Assembly: GCF_016741785.1 (NCBI RefSeq)
Contig: NZ_JAERRL010000012.1
Coordinates: 62,001-126,000, forward strand
Length of the DNA stretch: 64,000 nt
Reading direction: 5' to 3'
DNA from: Streptomyces sp. 7-21
GTDB lineage: Bacteria > Actinomycetota > Actinomycetes > Streptomycetales > Streptomycetaceae
Shown here: positions 1 through 8,263 of the stretch, piece after piece
Numbering within the stretch: position 1 is the first letter of the stretch
How the letters are laid out: each line of letters begins with the position of its first letter
Made by a program: the position numbers and the translations under genes
The notes under the pieces: generated by a model
What the model saw: the letters and a program-made list of their open reading frames with translations, nothing else
The model's database searches: none
Told to the model about the DNA's origin: nothing

Positions 1-1
1 C

Positions 2-955
2 CTGACCGCGCTCCGCGCCGCCTGCGCCGCGGCCGTCGCGCACGCCGTCCCCGGCCAGACCCTCGTGCTGACGTCCACCGTGTACGCCGGGACCACGCGC
101 GACCTGCTCGCGCGCCCGCTCGCCGCCCGCGGTCTGACGCCCGGCCGTGACGTCCACGTCGCCAGCGCCCCCGAGCGGACCGGCTGCGGCACGCCCCGCC
201 GCACCCCGGCCACGGCGCACCGCCTCGTCGGCGGCCTGACCGCGGAGTGCGGGCGCCGCGCCGCCAGCCTGCTCGCGCACACCGCCGCGAGCGTCCACCG
301 CGTCGGGTCCCCCGAGGCCGCCGAGCTGGCCCGGATTCTGGCCAGCAGCGCCCGCGCCGTCCGTTCCGCCCTCGCCAGCGAGTTCGCCGACGCCTGCGGC
401 AGCCTCGGCCTGGACCCGGCTGAGGTCACCGAGGCGGCGGCGCTCGGCGCCTTCGGCCTCGCGCCCTTCCCGCCCGGACCGGGCGCCGCCGAGGACAGCC
501 ACCGGCTGACCCGCGACCCGCAGTACCTGCTCTGGCAGCTGCGCGCCCGCCGCGTCGCCGCCCCGCTGACCGACGCCGCCGTGACGGCGCTGACCGCCCG
601 TCCCCAGGCGGTCGCCCGCCGCGCCCTCGACGCCCTGGCGGAACGCGGCAGGCCGCGGCGCGGCGCCCGGGTCCTGCTCGTGGGCGCCGCCCGCCAGCCG
701 GGCGTCGCCGACGTCCGGGAGTCGCCCGCGCTCGCCATCCTCACGCGCCTCGCCGCCGAGGGCGTCCGCGTCGCCTATACCGACCCGCTGATCCCCTCGC
801 TCACCCTGCCCGGCCCGCCCCGGCGGCAGCTGGACAGCGAGCACGACCCGGCCGCGGGCGCCTGGGACCTGGTCCTCGTCCGCACCCGCCACCCCGGCCA
901 GGACCTCACCTGGCTCGACGCGCAGCCGGCCGTGCTCGAGGTCCCCGCCGTCTGA
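2..955 (+). CDS. Nucleotide-sugar dehydrogenase homologue, 5'-truncated and probably inactive
   Basis: The frame is open from the window edge, so the true start and the N-terminal NAD-binding part lie upstream. The visible 317 residues match the end of the NAD domain, the central domain and the C-terminal domain of UDP-glucose/UDP-ManNAc dehydrogenases: STVYAGTT followed by APER is the usual STVYPGTT...SPER arrangement. The place where active enzymes have GGHCxPxDPxYLLW (catalytic Cys) reads PGPGAAED...DPQYLLW, so the cysteine is absent. The usual Lys and Asn of the KLxxN helix are also replaced. Family membership is fairly secure; loss of dehydrogenase activity is inferred from these substitutions. 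Confidence 0.75.
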   Translation: MTALRAACAAAVAHAVPGQTLVLTSTVYAGTTRDLLARPLAARGLTPGRDVHVASAPERTGCGTPRRTPATAHRLVGGLTAECGRRAASLLAHTAASVHRVGSPEAAELARILASSARAVRSALASEFADACGSLGLDPAEVTEAAALGAFGLAPFPPGPGAAEDSHRLTRDPQYLLWQLRARRVAAPLTDAAVTALTARPQAVARRALDALAERGRPRRGARVLLVGAARQPGVADVRESPALAILTRLAAEGVRVAYTDPLIPSLTLPGPPRRQLDSEHDPAAGAWDLVLVRTRHPGQDLTWLDAQPAVLEVPAV

Positions 956-1192
956 GGGCACGCCGAACGCCGGGCGCGCTCCCGCGCGTTGCGCCCCGCC
1001 CGGCAGCGCTCCGCCATCGCGACCGTCAGCCAGCGCACGGTCGTCACCACTGCCCGCAACAGCGAGGCCGTCACCGGCGCCACCAGCGTGTGCGGCGTCC
1101 CCCGCGTCGCCCCGGCCGCCGATACGTCACACCATCAGGTGGTCATTCCTGGCGCGCCCGGCCGTGCCCGCCCCCGGAGCGGCCACGACGCC

Positions 1193-1198
1193 TAGCGT
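1193..1198 (+). promoter_or_regulatory. -10 box of a leaderless promoter (M28 peptidase)
   Basis: TAGCGT lies 8 nt before the GTG at 1207 and there is no Shine-Dalgarno sequence between them, which fits transcription starting at or next to the start codon. Confidence 0.45.
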
Positions 1199-1206
1199 CG
1201 TGCTCC

Positions 1207-2658
1207 GTGAGAGCACACCGAGTCCTGGCCCTGGGCCTGTCCCTGGCCGCCCTCGCCACCGTCCTGGCCGCGGCTCCTGCCGGAAGCTCCGCCGCGAGCG
1301 CCGCGACCGGCCGCGACGGGGCACCGCTGGCCCAGCGCCTCGTCGCAGCCGCCTCCGCCGAGGGCGCTCTGCGCCACCTGGCGGCTTTCCAGCGCATCGC
1401 CGACGCCAGCGGCGGCCACCGCGCCGCGGGCACACCCGGCCACGAGCGCTCCGTGCGGTACGCGGGCGCGTTTCTGGCCCGCGCCGGGTACGAGGTGACC
1501 TACCAGCGGTTCACCTTCCCCTACCGGGAGACCGCCGCCGAGCGGCTCACACGGCTCACGCCCGCGGAACAGGACGTGCCGGTCCGGCTGATGACATACA
1601 CCCCGCCCACCCCCGAGGGAGGCCTGACCGCCGACCTGGCCGTGGCGGGACTCGGCTGCCGGGCGGCGGACTTCGCGGACGGCGCGGTCGCGGACCGGAT
1701 CGCACTGCTGACGCGCGGGGAGTGCACCTTCGCCGAAAAGCAGGCCAACGCGGCCGAGGCGGGCGCGCTCGCCGCCCTCATCGTCAACGACGTGCCCGGT
1801 GAGCTCTCCGGGACGCTCGGCGACCCCGGCGCCGGCGTCATCCCCACCGCGGGCCTCGCCCGGGACGACGGCCAGGCGCTCGCCGATGACCTGGCGGCCG
1901 GGCAGCGGGTGACCGTCCGGCTGGAGGTGGCCGAACGGGCCGAGGAGCGCGAGACGGTCAACCTCATCGCCGACGCGCCCGGCCGGGAACCCGGCACGCC
2001 CGTCGTCATGGCGGGCGCCCACCTGGACTCGGTGCCCGAGGGGCCGGGCATCAACGACAACGGCTCGGGCGCCGCTGGGCTGCTGGAGACCGCGCAGCGC
2101 CTGGCCGAGCTGGGCTGGGCGGCGGGCGGCGACCGGGTGCGGTTCGCCCTGTGGTCCGCCGAGGAGTCCGGCCTGCTCGGCTCGGAGCACTACGTGGCCA
2201 CGCTGAGCGAGGCCGGTCGCGAGGAGATCGCCCTCTACCTCAACTTCGACATGATCGCCTCGCCCAACTACGGGCTCTTCGTCTACGACGGCGACGACCC
2301 GCAGGCGCCGCCCGGATCGGCCGGCATCGCACAGCTCATCGAGGAGTTCTTCGCGGCGCGCGGGCTGGCCACGCGGCCCACCGCGTTCAACGGGCGCAGC
2401 GACTACGGGCCGTTCGTGGCCGCCGGCATCCCGGCGGGCGGCACCTTCACGGGAGCCGAGGGCGTCAAGACCGAGGAGGAAGCGGCGCTGTGGGGCGGCA
2501 CCGCGGGGGAGCCCTACGACCCCTGCTACCACCAGGCGTGCGACCGCCTCGGCAACATCAGCGAACCGGCCCTGGACCTCAACGTGGACCTGATCGCCCA
2601 CGCGCTCGGCAGTTATGCCGCTGCAACGAGGCTGCGGACGGAGCGTCTTGCCCGGTAG
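1207..2658 (+). CDS. Secreted M28 family zinc aminopeptidase with PA insert
   Basis: The 483-aa protein has an N-terminal signal peptide (about residues 1-30, hydrophobic core then AxA). The catalytic half closely resembles Streptomyces griseus aminopeptidase S: the GAHLDS motif (His272, Asp274), Asp284 in GINDN, the Glu pair 319-320, NFDM Asp348 and YHQAC His442 supply the di-zinc ligands and catalytic Glu. Unlike the compact S. griseus enzyme it carries a protease-associated (PA) domain at about residues 130-240. It should release N-terminal hydrophobic residues outside the cell. GTG 1207 is chosen because it precedes the signal peptide and sits behind a -10 box; upstream starts would give an Arg/Pro-rich extension. 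Confidence 0.9.
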   Translation: MRAHRVLALGLSLAALATVLAAAPAGSSAASAATGRDGAPLAQRLVAAASAEGALRHLAAFQRIADASGGHRAAGTPGHERSVRYAGAFLARAGYEVTYQRFTFPYRETAAERLTRLTPAEQDVPVRLMTYTPPTPEGGLTADLAVAGLGCRAADFADGAVADRIALLTRGECTFAEKQANAAEAGALAALIVNDVPGELSGTLGDPGAGVIPTAGLARDDGQALADDLAAGQRVTVRLEVAERAEERETVNLIADAPGREPGTPVVMAGAHLDSVPEGPGINDNGSGAAGLLETAQRLAELGWAAGGDRVRFALWSAEESGLLGSEHYVATLSEAGREEIALYLNFDMIASPNYGLFVYDGDDPQAPPGSAGIAQLIEEFFAARGLATRPTAFNGRSDYGPFVAAGIPAGGTFTGAEGVKTEEEAALWGGTAGEPYDPCYHQACDRLGNISEPALDLNVDLIAHALGSYAAATRLRTERLAR

Positions 2659-2661
2659 GCT
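2656..2661 (+). promoter_or_regulatory. -10 box of a leaderless promoter
   Basis: TAGGCT overlaps the stop codon of the upstream peptidase gene and ends 6 nt before the GTG start at 2668, with no ribosome-binding site between. Confidence 0.45.
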
Positions 2662-2667
2662 CTCCGT

Positions 2668-2973
2668 GTGATCTTCAAGCGCATCGGAAACGGACGACCT
2701 TACCCTGACCATGGCCGGGACAACACCCGGCAGTGGGCAGACGTGGCGCCGCGCCCCGTGCGCCTCGACCAGCTGATCACCACGAAGGGACAGCTCGATC
2801 TGGAGACGCTGCTGGCGGAGGACTCCACCTTCTACGGTGACCTCTTCGCCCACGTCGTGAAGTGGCGCGGTGACCTGTACCTCGAGGACGGCCTGCACCG
2901 GGCGGTGCGGGCGGCTCTTCAGCAGCGGCAGGTGCTGCACGCACGTGTCCTGGAGCTGGAGGACTCCGACTGA
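2668..2973 (+). CDS. Conserved small actinomycete protein (sometimes annotated VapB-like)
   Basis: This 101-aa acidic cytoplasmic protein contains a KGQLDLETLLAED segment followed by a ParB-like KWRGDLYLEDGLHRAVRAAL region. Close relatives sit beside the LytR_C gene and upp in Streptomyces genomes and are sometimes labelled type II antitoxins. No toxin gene is adjacent here, so that label is not supported by context. The start is GTG 2668, placed directly after the preceding stop codon and a -10 box, suggesting a leaderless transcript. Function is unknown. Confidence 0.8.
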   Translation: MIFKRIGNGRPYPDHGRDNTRQWADVAPRPVRLDQLITTKGQLDLETLLAEDSTFYGDLFAHVVKWRGDLYLEDGLHRAVRAALQQRQVLHARVLELEDSD

Positions 2974-3051
2974 TCCCCGGCGGGTTGCCCCGTTCGGGGC
3001 CGGAGCGCCGCCGCCGTTGATCATTTAGTAGGCAGCAGCCGTTTGTCTTAC

Positions 3052-3057
3052 TACGCT
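3052..3057 (+). promoter_or_regulatory. -10 box of a leaderless promoter (LytR_C gene)
   Basis: TACGCT ends 6 nt before the ATG at 3064; no Shine-Dalgarno sequence is present. Confidence 0.45.
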
Positions 3058-3063
3058 GCGCCC

Positions 3064-3750
3064 ATGAGCATGCTGACGCCGCCCGGTATGCGTGGCCGCA
3101 AGTACCGGATCACGGGTGACCGCTATCCCCGGATGAGGCGGCGCCCCCGCCGCCTCCGGCTCGCCCTGGCCGCCCTCGCGGCCGCGGCCGTGCTCGGCCT
3201 GCTCGGCTACGGCACGCTCCAGGTAGTCGACGTCTTCACCGCGGACGACGACGGCTCGGGCGGCGGCGCCCAGGCCCGGGACGCCTCCGGCGGCCAGTCG
3301 CCCGCCGCCTCGGCCGAGTGCGCGCCCGCCGCCGGCAGTGAGCGGCTCGCGCCGCCGCCCGAGCCGGACGCGGTGACCGTCAACGTCTACAACGCCACGC
3401 GCCGCACCGGCCTGGCCCAGCGGACCGCGGACCAGCTCGCCGAGCGCGGCTTCACCATCGGCGAGGTGGACAACGCGCCCGAGGAGCTCGACGGCAACGT
3501 CGAGGCCCCGGGGCTGCTGCTCGCCACCAGCGCCGCCGCCGAGTCCGGCGCGGTCGCCGCCGTCGGCGCGTGGGTCGAGGGCGCCGAGACCGGCGATCCC
3601 ACCGGGGAACGGGGCGCCCCCATGGAGGTCGACCTCGTCCTCGGCGACGGCTTCGACAGCCTGCTCGGCGAGCGGCAGGCCGAGCGCCGCCTGGCCGAGC
3701 TCACCAGCGAGCGGCAGGCCTCCGGCGGTGACGGCGCCTCCGGCTGCTGA
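3064..3750 (+). CDS. LytR C-terminal domain membrane protein
   Basis: The 228-aa protein has a basic cytoplasmic N-terminus, one transmembrane helix at about residues 33-57, a low-complexity acidic/Gly linker, then a LytR_C domain beginning VTVNVYNATRRTGLA. In LCP (LytR-CpsA-Psr) proteins this domain follows the phosphotransferase domain; here it stands alone, so the protein is a membrane-anchored extracytoplasmic LytR_C protein without the catalytic part. A cell-envelope role is likely. ATG 3064 is preferred over a TTG 21 nt upstream because of the -10 box in between. The gene converges on upp with a 19-nt gap. Confidence 0.85.
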   Translation: MSMLTPPGMRGRKYRITGDRYPRMRRRPRRLRLALAALAAAAVLGLLGYGTLQVVDVFTADDDGSGGGAQARDASGGQSPAASAECAPAAGSERLAPPPEPDAVTVNVYNATRRTGLAQRTADQLAERGFTIGEVDNAPEELDGNVEAPGLLLATSAAAESGAVAAVGAWVEGAETGDPTGERGAPMEVDLVLGDGFDSLLGERQAERRLAELTSERQASGGDGASGC

Positions 3751-3769
3751 GCGGCGCGCGCCGCGTTCC

Positions 3770-4402
3770 TCACGCCAGGCCGTACATCCGGTCTCCCGCG
3801 TCGCCCAGGCCGGGCACGATGAAGCCCTGCTCGTTCAGCCGCTCGTCCAGCGCGCCGGTCACGACGGTCACCGGCGCACCGGCCAGGCCGCTCTCCAGCC
3901 GCTCCACGCCCTCGGGCGCCGCGAGCAGGCACAGGGCGGTCACGTCGTCGGCCCCCCGCCTGATCAGCTCCTGGATGGCGGCGACCAGCGTGCCTCCGGT
4001 CGCGAGCATGGGATCGAGGACGTAGACCTGGCGCCCGGAGAGGTCCTCGGGCATCCGGTTCGCGTACGTCGACGCCTGGAGGGTCTCCTCGTCGCGCAGC
4101 ATGCCGAGGAAGCCCACCTCGGCCGTCGGCAGCAGCCGGAGCATGCCGTCCAGCATGCCCAGACCCGCTCGTATGATCGGGACGACCAGGGGGCGGGGAT
4201 GGGACAGCCGCACTCCCGTGGTGCGGGCCACCGGAGTCGCGATGTCCACCACTTCCGTGCGTACGTCGCGGGTCGCCTCGTACGCCAGCAAGGTGACCAG
4301 TTCGTCGGCCAGCCGCCGGAACGTGGGGGAGTCGGTGCGCTCGTCGCGCAGCGTGGTCAGTTTGTGCGCCACCAGCGGGTGGTCAACGACGTGGATACGC
4401 AT
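3770..4402 (-). CDS. upp: Uracil phosphoribosyltransferase
   Basis: This 210-aa cytosolic enzyme makes UMP from uracil and PRPP (pyrimidine salvage). The N-terminus MRIHVVDHPLVAHKL, the PIIRAGLGM segment, the PRPP-binding VLDPMLATGGT loop and the C-terminal uracil-binding GLGDAGDR region are all intact, and the length is normal. ATG at 4402 fits the family start; a longer frame exists but adds non-conserved residues. TACTGT lies 6 nt upstream, so the mRNA may be leaderless. It is divergent from the tadA-associated gene. Confidence 0.97.
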   Translation of the reverse strand: MRIHVVDHPLVAHKLTTLRDERTDSPTFRRLADELVTLLAYEATRDVRTEVVDIATPVARTTGVRLSHPRPLVVPIIRAGLGMLDGMLRLLPTAEVGFLGMLRDEETLQASTYANRMPEDLSGRQVYVLDPMLATGGTLVAAIQELIRRGADDVTALCLLAAPEGVERLESGLAGAPVTVVTGALDERLNEQGFIVPGLGDAGDRMYGLA

Positions 4403-4408
4403 GACCCG

Positions 4409-4414
4409 ACAGTA
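4409..4414 (-). promoter_or_regulatory. -10 box of a leaderless promoter (upp)
   Basis: Read on the minus strand, TACTGT ends 6 nt before the upp ATG at 4402, with no ribosome-binding site. Confidence 0.45.
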
Positions 4415-4674
4415 GCGAACACCTCGGGCATTCCTAGCGCTGGTCACCGAGGTGGACAGCGCGCGGCGGCGTGTGGAAAGTAACTCCGCGAGGAGGGAGA
4501 GGGCACATGCGCGGCTGCGCCATCACGCAGGAACGACAGCGGACACGCGCCCGGCGCACGGGCTGGGAACAACGTTGGCGGACATTCCGTTGGTGAACTG
4601 CCGAGTTACCCGACAGTGCACCCCTTTTCTGCCACGATGCATGTGGTAGGCCGAACCGAGTGGGGAGAGTCACG

Positions 4675-5202
4675 GTGTACTTCACCGCACTGCTCGCGCG
4701 GACCGCAGACGGTTGGGAAGCGAGCGACACAGAGTTCGACGACGTGGAGAGCCTTGACGAGCTGGCCGAGCTGGCCCGCGACAACGCCCCGGAGGATGAC
4801 ACCGTCCTGGTGTGCATCGAGCAGGAGGGCGCCTGGTTCGGCATCGTCCGGGTGGACGGTGAGGAGGAGGACCCGAAGGTGTTCGTCTCCGACGCCGCAC
4901 AGGCGATGCGCAGCGCCTACGGCGAGATCCTGCTGACCGATGAGCTGCTGGGCCGGGAGCCGGAGAGCCCCGCCGACCTCGACCAGCTCGTCGACCTCGA
5001 CGGCAGCGAGGACGGCTACGCGGACGAGGACGGGGACGACGCGGACGCCGACGCCGTGCCGCGCGGCCCGGTGGGCGACAGCGGCCTGCTGGCGGACTTC
5101 GGTGTCGACGCGGGCACCGTGCTGAAGCTGACGCCGGGCGAGGCGCTCAGCGAGATCGCGGAGGCGCTCGGCTGCTCGGACATGCTGGAGGCCGTCAGGT
5201 GA
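4675..5202 (+). CDS. tRNA adenosine deaminase-associated protein
   Basis: The 175-aa acidic protein is the actinomycete family always found directly before tadA. The N-terminal YFTALLAR...GWEASDTEFDD region and the C-terminal helix LKLTPGEALSEIAEALGCSDMLE are typical, joined by a very Asp-rich linker (about residues 100-130). Its biochemical role is not established; association with the wobble deaminase is inferred from constant linkage. GTG 4675 is preferred because GGGGAGAG sits 5-12 nt upstream; an in-frame GTG at 4660 would precede that site. Spacing to tadA is 34 nt, so the two are probably co-transcribed. Confidence 0.9.
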   Translation: MYFTALLARTADGWEASDTEFDDVESLDELAELARDNAPEDDTVLVCIEQEGAWFGIVRVDGEEEDPKVFVSDAAQAMRSAYGEILLTDELLGREPESPADLDQLVDLDGSEDGYADEDGDDADADAVPRGPVGDSGLLADFGVDAGTVLKLTPGEALSEIAEALGCSDMLEAVR

Positions 5203-5236
5203 GCCGCCGCCCGTCGCGGACCCGACGGACCCGGGG

Positions 5237-5710
5237 GTGAGCGACCCGCTGCGTGATCCGTGGCGGCCCGCCATGCGCCAGGCCCTGGCGCAGGCCGAGG
5301 CCGCCCGGGCCACCGCTGACGTGCCCGTGGGAGCGGTCGTGCTCGGCCCGGGCGGGCCCGTGGGCGAGCCGCTGGCAACGGGCCGCAACGAGCGGGAGGC
5401 CACCGGCGACCCTACGGCCCACGCCGAGGTCCTCGCCCTGCGCGCGGCCGCCCGCCGCCTCGGTGAGTGGCGGCTGGCCGGCTGCACCCTCGTGGTGACC
5501 CTGGAGCCCTGCACGATGTGCGCGGGGGCGAGCGTGCTGTCCCGGGTGGACCGTGTCGTCTACGGCGCCGCGGACGCGAAGGCGGGCGCGGCGGGCTCGC
5601 TGTGGGACGTGCTGCGCGACCGGCGGCTCAACCACCGGCCCGAGGTGATCGGCGGCGTTCTCGCGGACGACTGCGCCGCCCTGCTCACGTCCTTCTTCCG
5701 CGGCGGCTGA
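5237..5710 (+). CDS. tadA: tRNA-specific adenosine deaminase (wobble A34 to I34)
   Basis: The 157-aa protein belongs to the CDA/nucleoside deaminase fold. It has the zinc-binding HAE motif (within PTAHAEVLALRAA) with the proton-shuttling Glu, and the PCTMCAGA motif supplying two zinc Cys ligands. It converts adenosine 34 of tRNA-Arg(ACG) to inosine. Length is normal. The GTG at 5237 follows a GGGGG stretch, and the gene lies behind its associated partner and directly before tRNA-Ser, the arrangement known from Streptomyces. Confidence 0.93.
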   Translation: MSDPLRDPWRPAMRQALAQAEAARATADVPVGAVVLGPGGPVGEPLATGRNEREATGDPTAHAEVLALRAAARRLGEWRLAGCTLVVTLEPCTMCAGASVLSRVDRVVYGAADAKAGAAGSLWDVLRDRRLNHRPEVIGGVLADDCAALLTSFFRGG

Positions 5711-5756
5711 CCCCGCGGTTTCCGTGCGCCGCCCCACGTGGGCTAAGCTTCCTCCC

Positions 5757-5846
5757 GGTAGCGTGTCCGAGCGGCCGAAGGAGCTCGCCTCGAAAGCGAG
5801 TGTGGGGGCAACTCCACCGAGGGTTCAAATCCCTCCGCTACCGCCA
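5757..5846 (+). tRNA. tRNA-Ser (anticodon CGA)
   Basis: The acceptor stem GGTAGCG pairs with CGCTACC (5836-5842). The anticodon stem CTCGC/GCGAG frames a loop with CGA at 5791-5793. A long variable arm (GTGGGGG...CCAC) marks a class II serine tRNA, and the T arm GGGTTCAAATCCC is intact. CCA is encoded at 5844-5846. It reads UCG codons. Confidence 0.97.
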
Positions 5847-5860
5847 GGCGAACCGCCAGT

Positions 5861-5904
5861 ACGACGAGAGGGCGGGCCCCGCACCGGGCCCGCCCTCTCG
5901 TCGT
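5861..5904 (+). terminator. Long perfect stem-loop terminator after tRNA-Ser
   Basis: A perfect 19-bp inverted repeat (5861-5879 and 5886-5904) with a 6-nt loop lies 15 nt beyond the tRNA CCA. There is no U tract, as is common for actinomycete terminators. Confidence 0.85.
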
Positions 5905-6105
5905 TGGTGCCCGGACCGGCCCGGCGTGTGGCGTGGTGGGGAGTGGTTGAATGCGCTCACGGCGCCGGGAACCTGAGGCGGAGGGAGCACGCGTGGCCGG
6001 CGGGCACGGACAACCGGGCGAGCGGGACGGCTGGCACTGCCGGACGGGACCGCGGCCGCTCCTGGCCGGGAAGCCGGGGCCGGCGTGAGCCGCGGGGCAG
6101 GGGCG

Positions 6106-6276
6106 ATGCGTGCGCGGACGCGGCGGGGCGCCGTGTACCTGGTGGCCGTCGTGGCGCTGTTCTCGGTCGTCACGTGGCCGGGGAAGGCGTCGGACTTCGC
6201 CGGAATGGTCATCCTCGCGCTCTCTGGCGCCGCCGACGGGTTCGGCGATTTCCTCGCCGCGCTCCTCGGCCGCTGA
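6106..6276 (+). CDS. Small single-pass membrane protein, function unknown
   Basis: This short frame encodes about 56 residues: a basic N-terminus (RARTRRGA), a transmembrane helix (VYLVAVVALFSVVTW) and a second amphipathic/hydrophobic segment ending GDFLAALLGR. Codon third positions are GC-rich. It lies between tRNA-Ser and the SigF-type gene. The ATG at 6106 follows GGGG clusters; a GTG at 6085 is an alternative. I recognise no family and the call depends on coding pattern and composition. Confidence 0.5.
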   Translation: MRARTRRGAVYLVAVVALFSVVTWPGKASDFAGMVILALSGAADGFGDFLAALLGR

Positions 6277-6376
6277 GCGCCGAACACGTTGTGACCGGGT
6301 GCTTGCACAGTGTGTATATGTCTTGTGATGCTATGACAGCTTCTGCACCGGTACGGGCGTGGAGGGTGGCAGGCAG

Positions 6377-7159
6377 GTGGCGGCGACGCAGGCGTCCCGG
6401 GGGGCCAAGGCGCGTGCGCTCACGCAGGCGCTGTTCGAGCGGCTGGCCACTCTGGAGCCCGGTACTCCTGAGCACGCCCGGGTCCGCGCCGCGCTGATCG
6501 AGGCCAACCTGCCGCTCGTGCGGTACGTCGCCCTCCGCTTCCGGGGCCGGAACGAGCCGCTGGAGGACATCGTCCAGGTCGGCACCGTCGGTCTTATCCA
6601 GGCCATCGACCGCTTCGACCTCGGCCGCGGCGTGCGGTTCGCGACCTTCGCGATGCCGACGATCGTCGGGGAGATCAGGCGCTACTTCCGCGACAGCGTC
6701 AGGTCCGTGCACGTTCCGCGCCGCGTGCACGAGCGCTGGGGCCGGGTCCGCTCAGCGGGCGAGGAGCTGACCGTGGCCCTCGGCCGCACCCCGACCACGG
6801 CGGAGATCGCCGAACGGCTGTGCCTCACCGAGGAGGAGGTCCTCGCCAGTGCGGAGGCGGGGCGTGCCTACCGCGTCGCCTCGCTGGAGGCAGTGCGTGA
6901 GCGGGAGGACGCCCCCGGGCTGATCGAGCGCCTCGGCTACGAGGACCCCGGCCTCACGAGCGTCGAACACCGCGCCCTGGTGCGGCATCTGCTGGTCCAG
7001 CTGCCCGAGCGTGAGCGGCACGTGCTGCTGCTGCGCTACTTCGGCAACTTGACGCAGTCACAGATCAGCGCCGAGCTGGGCGTATCCCAGATGCACATCT
7101 CCCGGATGCTGGCGCGCAGCGTCACACGACTCCGTATCGCAAATCTGATCGAGAGTTAA
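6377..7159 (+). CDS. sigF: RNA polymerase sigma factor, SigF/SigB family
   Basis: The 260-aa protein has region 2 (VRYVALRFRGRNEPLEDIVQVGTVGLIQAIDRFD), region 3 (RYFRDSVRSVHVPRR) and a region 4 helix-turn-helix (LTQSQISAELGVSQMHISRML). It is close to S. coelicolor SigF, a late sporulation sigma factor, and its position two genes after tRNA-Ser and tadA matches that locus. Such factors are controlled by anti-sigma kinases, none of which is adjacent. GTG 6377 is chosen because GGAGGG lies at 6361-6366; a GTG at 6359 is possible. Confidence 0.93.
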   Translation: MAATQASRGAKARALTQALFERLATLEPGTPEHARVRAALIEANLPLVRYVALRFRGRNEPLEDIVQVGTVGLIQAIDRFDLGRGVRFATFAMPTIVGEIRRYFRDSVRSVHVPRRVHERWGRVRSAGEELTVALGRTPTTAEIAERLCLTEEEVLASAEAGRAYRVASLEAVREREDAPGLIERLGYEDPGLTSVEHRALVRHLLVQLPERERHVLLLRYFGNLTQSQISAELGVSQMHISRMLARSVTRLRIANLIES

Positions 7160-7264
7160 GTCGACTGAGCGACCGGTCAGTCGGGAACTCGCGGATCACC
7201 TGTGGCGTTTTATCGACAACGAGCTACATCGTGTTGATGACGTGTGACATTCTGCTAGAACCGC

Positions 7265-7290
7265 GTTTGCCGTGGCGGCTGATCCGGTAT
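7265..7290 (+). promoter_or_regulatory. Candidate SigF/SigB-type promoter before the second sigma gene
   Basis: GTTT (7265-7268) is followed after 16 nt by CGGTAT (7285-7290). The general-stress sigma consensus in actinomycetes is roughly GNNT-N14-16-GGGTAY, so this differs at one -10 position. It lies 95 nt before the ATG at 7385 and could place this gene under a SigF-family factor. Confidence 0.4.
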
Positions 7291-7384
7291 CCACGAGAGG
7301 GCGACGTCTTTCAGCGAGGCTTCGAGTGGGCAGTCCCGTGTCAGGCGCGCCGCCGCGACCCATCCACGACCTCAAGGGGGTGGC

Positions 7385-8257
7385 ATGTCCGTAGAACTGG
7401 GCAGCTCCAAGGTGCTCACCACGACCGGCAGGCCGCACGTACCCGAGCAGCACTCACCCTCGCTGCCGCCCGAACCCGAAGCGGAGAGTGACAGCCTCGA
7501 CACCAGGACTCTCTCCCGCTCCCTCTTCCAGCGGCTGGCGACGCTCGACCCTGACAGCCCGGAGCGGGCCTACGTCCGGGACACCCTCATCGAGCTGAAC
7601 CTTCCGCTGGTGCGGTACGCGGCGGCCCGCTTCCGCAGCCGGAACGAGCCGATGGAGGACATCGTCCAGGTCGGCACCATCGGGCTGATCAAGGCCATCG
7701 ACCGCTTCGACTGCGAACGCGGCGTGGAGTTCCCCACGTTCGCCATGCCCACGGTCGTCGGGGAGATCAAGCGCTTCTTCCGCGACACCTCCTGGTCGGT
7801 GCGGGTGCCGCGCCGCCTCCAGGAACTGCGCCTGGCGCTGACCAAGGCGAGCGACGAGCTGTCCCAGCGCCTGGACCGTTCCCCCACGGTCTCCGAACTC
7901 GCCGCCTGCCTCGGCGTCTCCGAGGAAGAGGTCGTCGACGGCCTGGCGGTGGGCAACGCGTACACCGCGAGCTCCCTGGACTCGCCCTCGCCTGAGGAGG
8001 AGGGCGGCGAGGGCTCGCTCGCCGACCGCCTGGGCTACGAGGACGCCGCCCTGGAGGGCGTGGAGTACCGCGAATCGCTCAAGCCGCTGCTGGCGCGGCT
8101 GCCCGCCCGCGAGCGTCGCATCATCATGCTGCGGTTCTTCGGCAACATGACGCAGTCCCAGATCGGCGAGGAGGTGGGCATCTCGCAGATGCACGTCTCG
8201 CGCCTGCTCACGCGTACGCTCGCTCAGCTCCGCGAGGGACTGACCGCCGAGGAGTGA
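7385..8257 (+). CDS. RNA polymerase sigma factor, SigB/SigF/SigN family
   Basis: The 290-aa protein is a paralogue of the preceding gene, with region 2 (RYAAARFRSRNEPMEDIVQVGTIGLIKAIDRFD), region 3 (KRFFRDTSWSVRVPRR) and a region 4 HTH (MTQSQIGEEVGISQMHVSRLL). In S. coelicolor the gene next to sigF is sigN, a development-linked factor, so an orthologous role is likely but not proven. The start ATG 7385 follows AAGGGGG at a good distance. About 225 nt separate the two sigma genes, enough for its own promoter; a stem-loop follows the stop. Confidence 0.92.
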   Translation: MSVELGSSKVLTTTGRPHVPEQHSPSLPPEPEAESDSLDTRTLSRSLFQRLATLDPDSPERAYVRDTLIELNLPLVRYAAARFRSRNEPMEDIVQVGTIGLIKAIDRFDCERGVEFPTFAMPTVVGEIKRFFRDTSWSVRVPRRLQELRLALTKASDELSQRLDRSPTVSELAACLGVSEEEVVDGLAVGNAYTASSLDSPSPEEEGGEGSLADRLGYEDAALEGVEYRESLKPLLARLPARERRIIMLRFFGNMTQSQIGEEVGISQMHVSRLLTRTLAQLREGLTAEE

Positions 8258-8263
8258 GGACCA

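Noticed and set aside
775..1083. Possible small minus-strand gene starting MAPVTASLLRAVVTTVRWLTVAMAER
   Set aside because: The first 30 residues look plausible, but the rest is antisense to the dehydrogenase-like gene and no ribosome-binding site or promoter is seen.
2668..2973. Toxin-antitoxin locus
   Set aside because: Relatives are sometimes called VapB-like, but there is no adjacent PIN-domain toxin gene.
1192..3024. 610-codon open frame on the minus strand
   Set aside because: It is antisense to the aminopeptidase and small protein genes, Gly/Arg/Val-rich, without domains, and arises from GC-biased codons.
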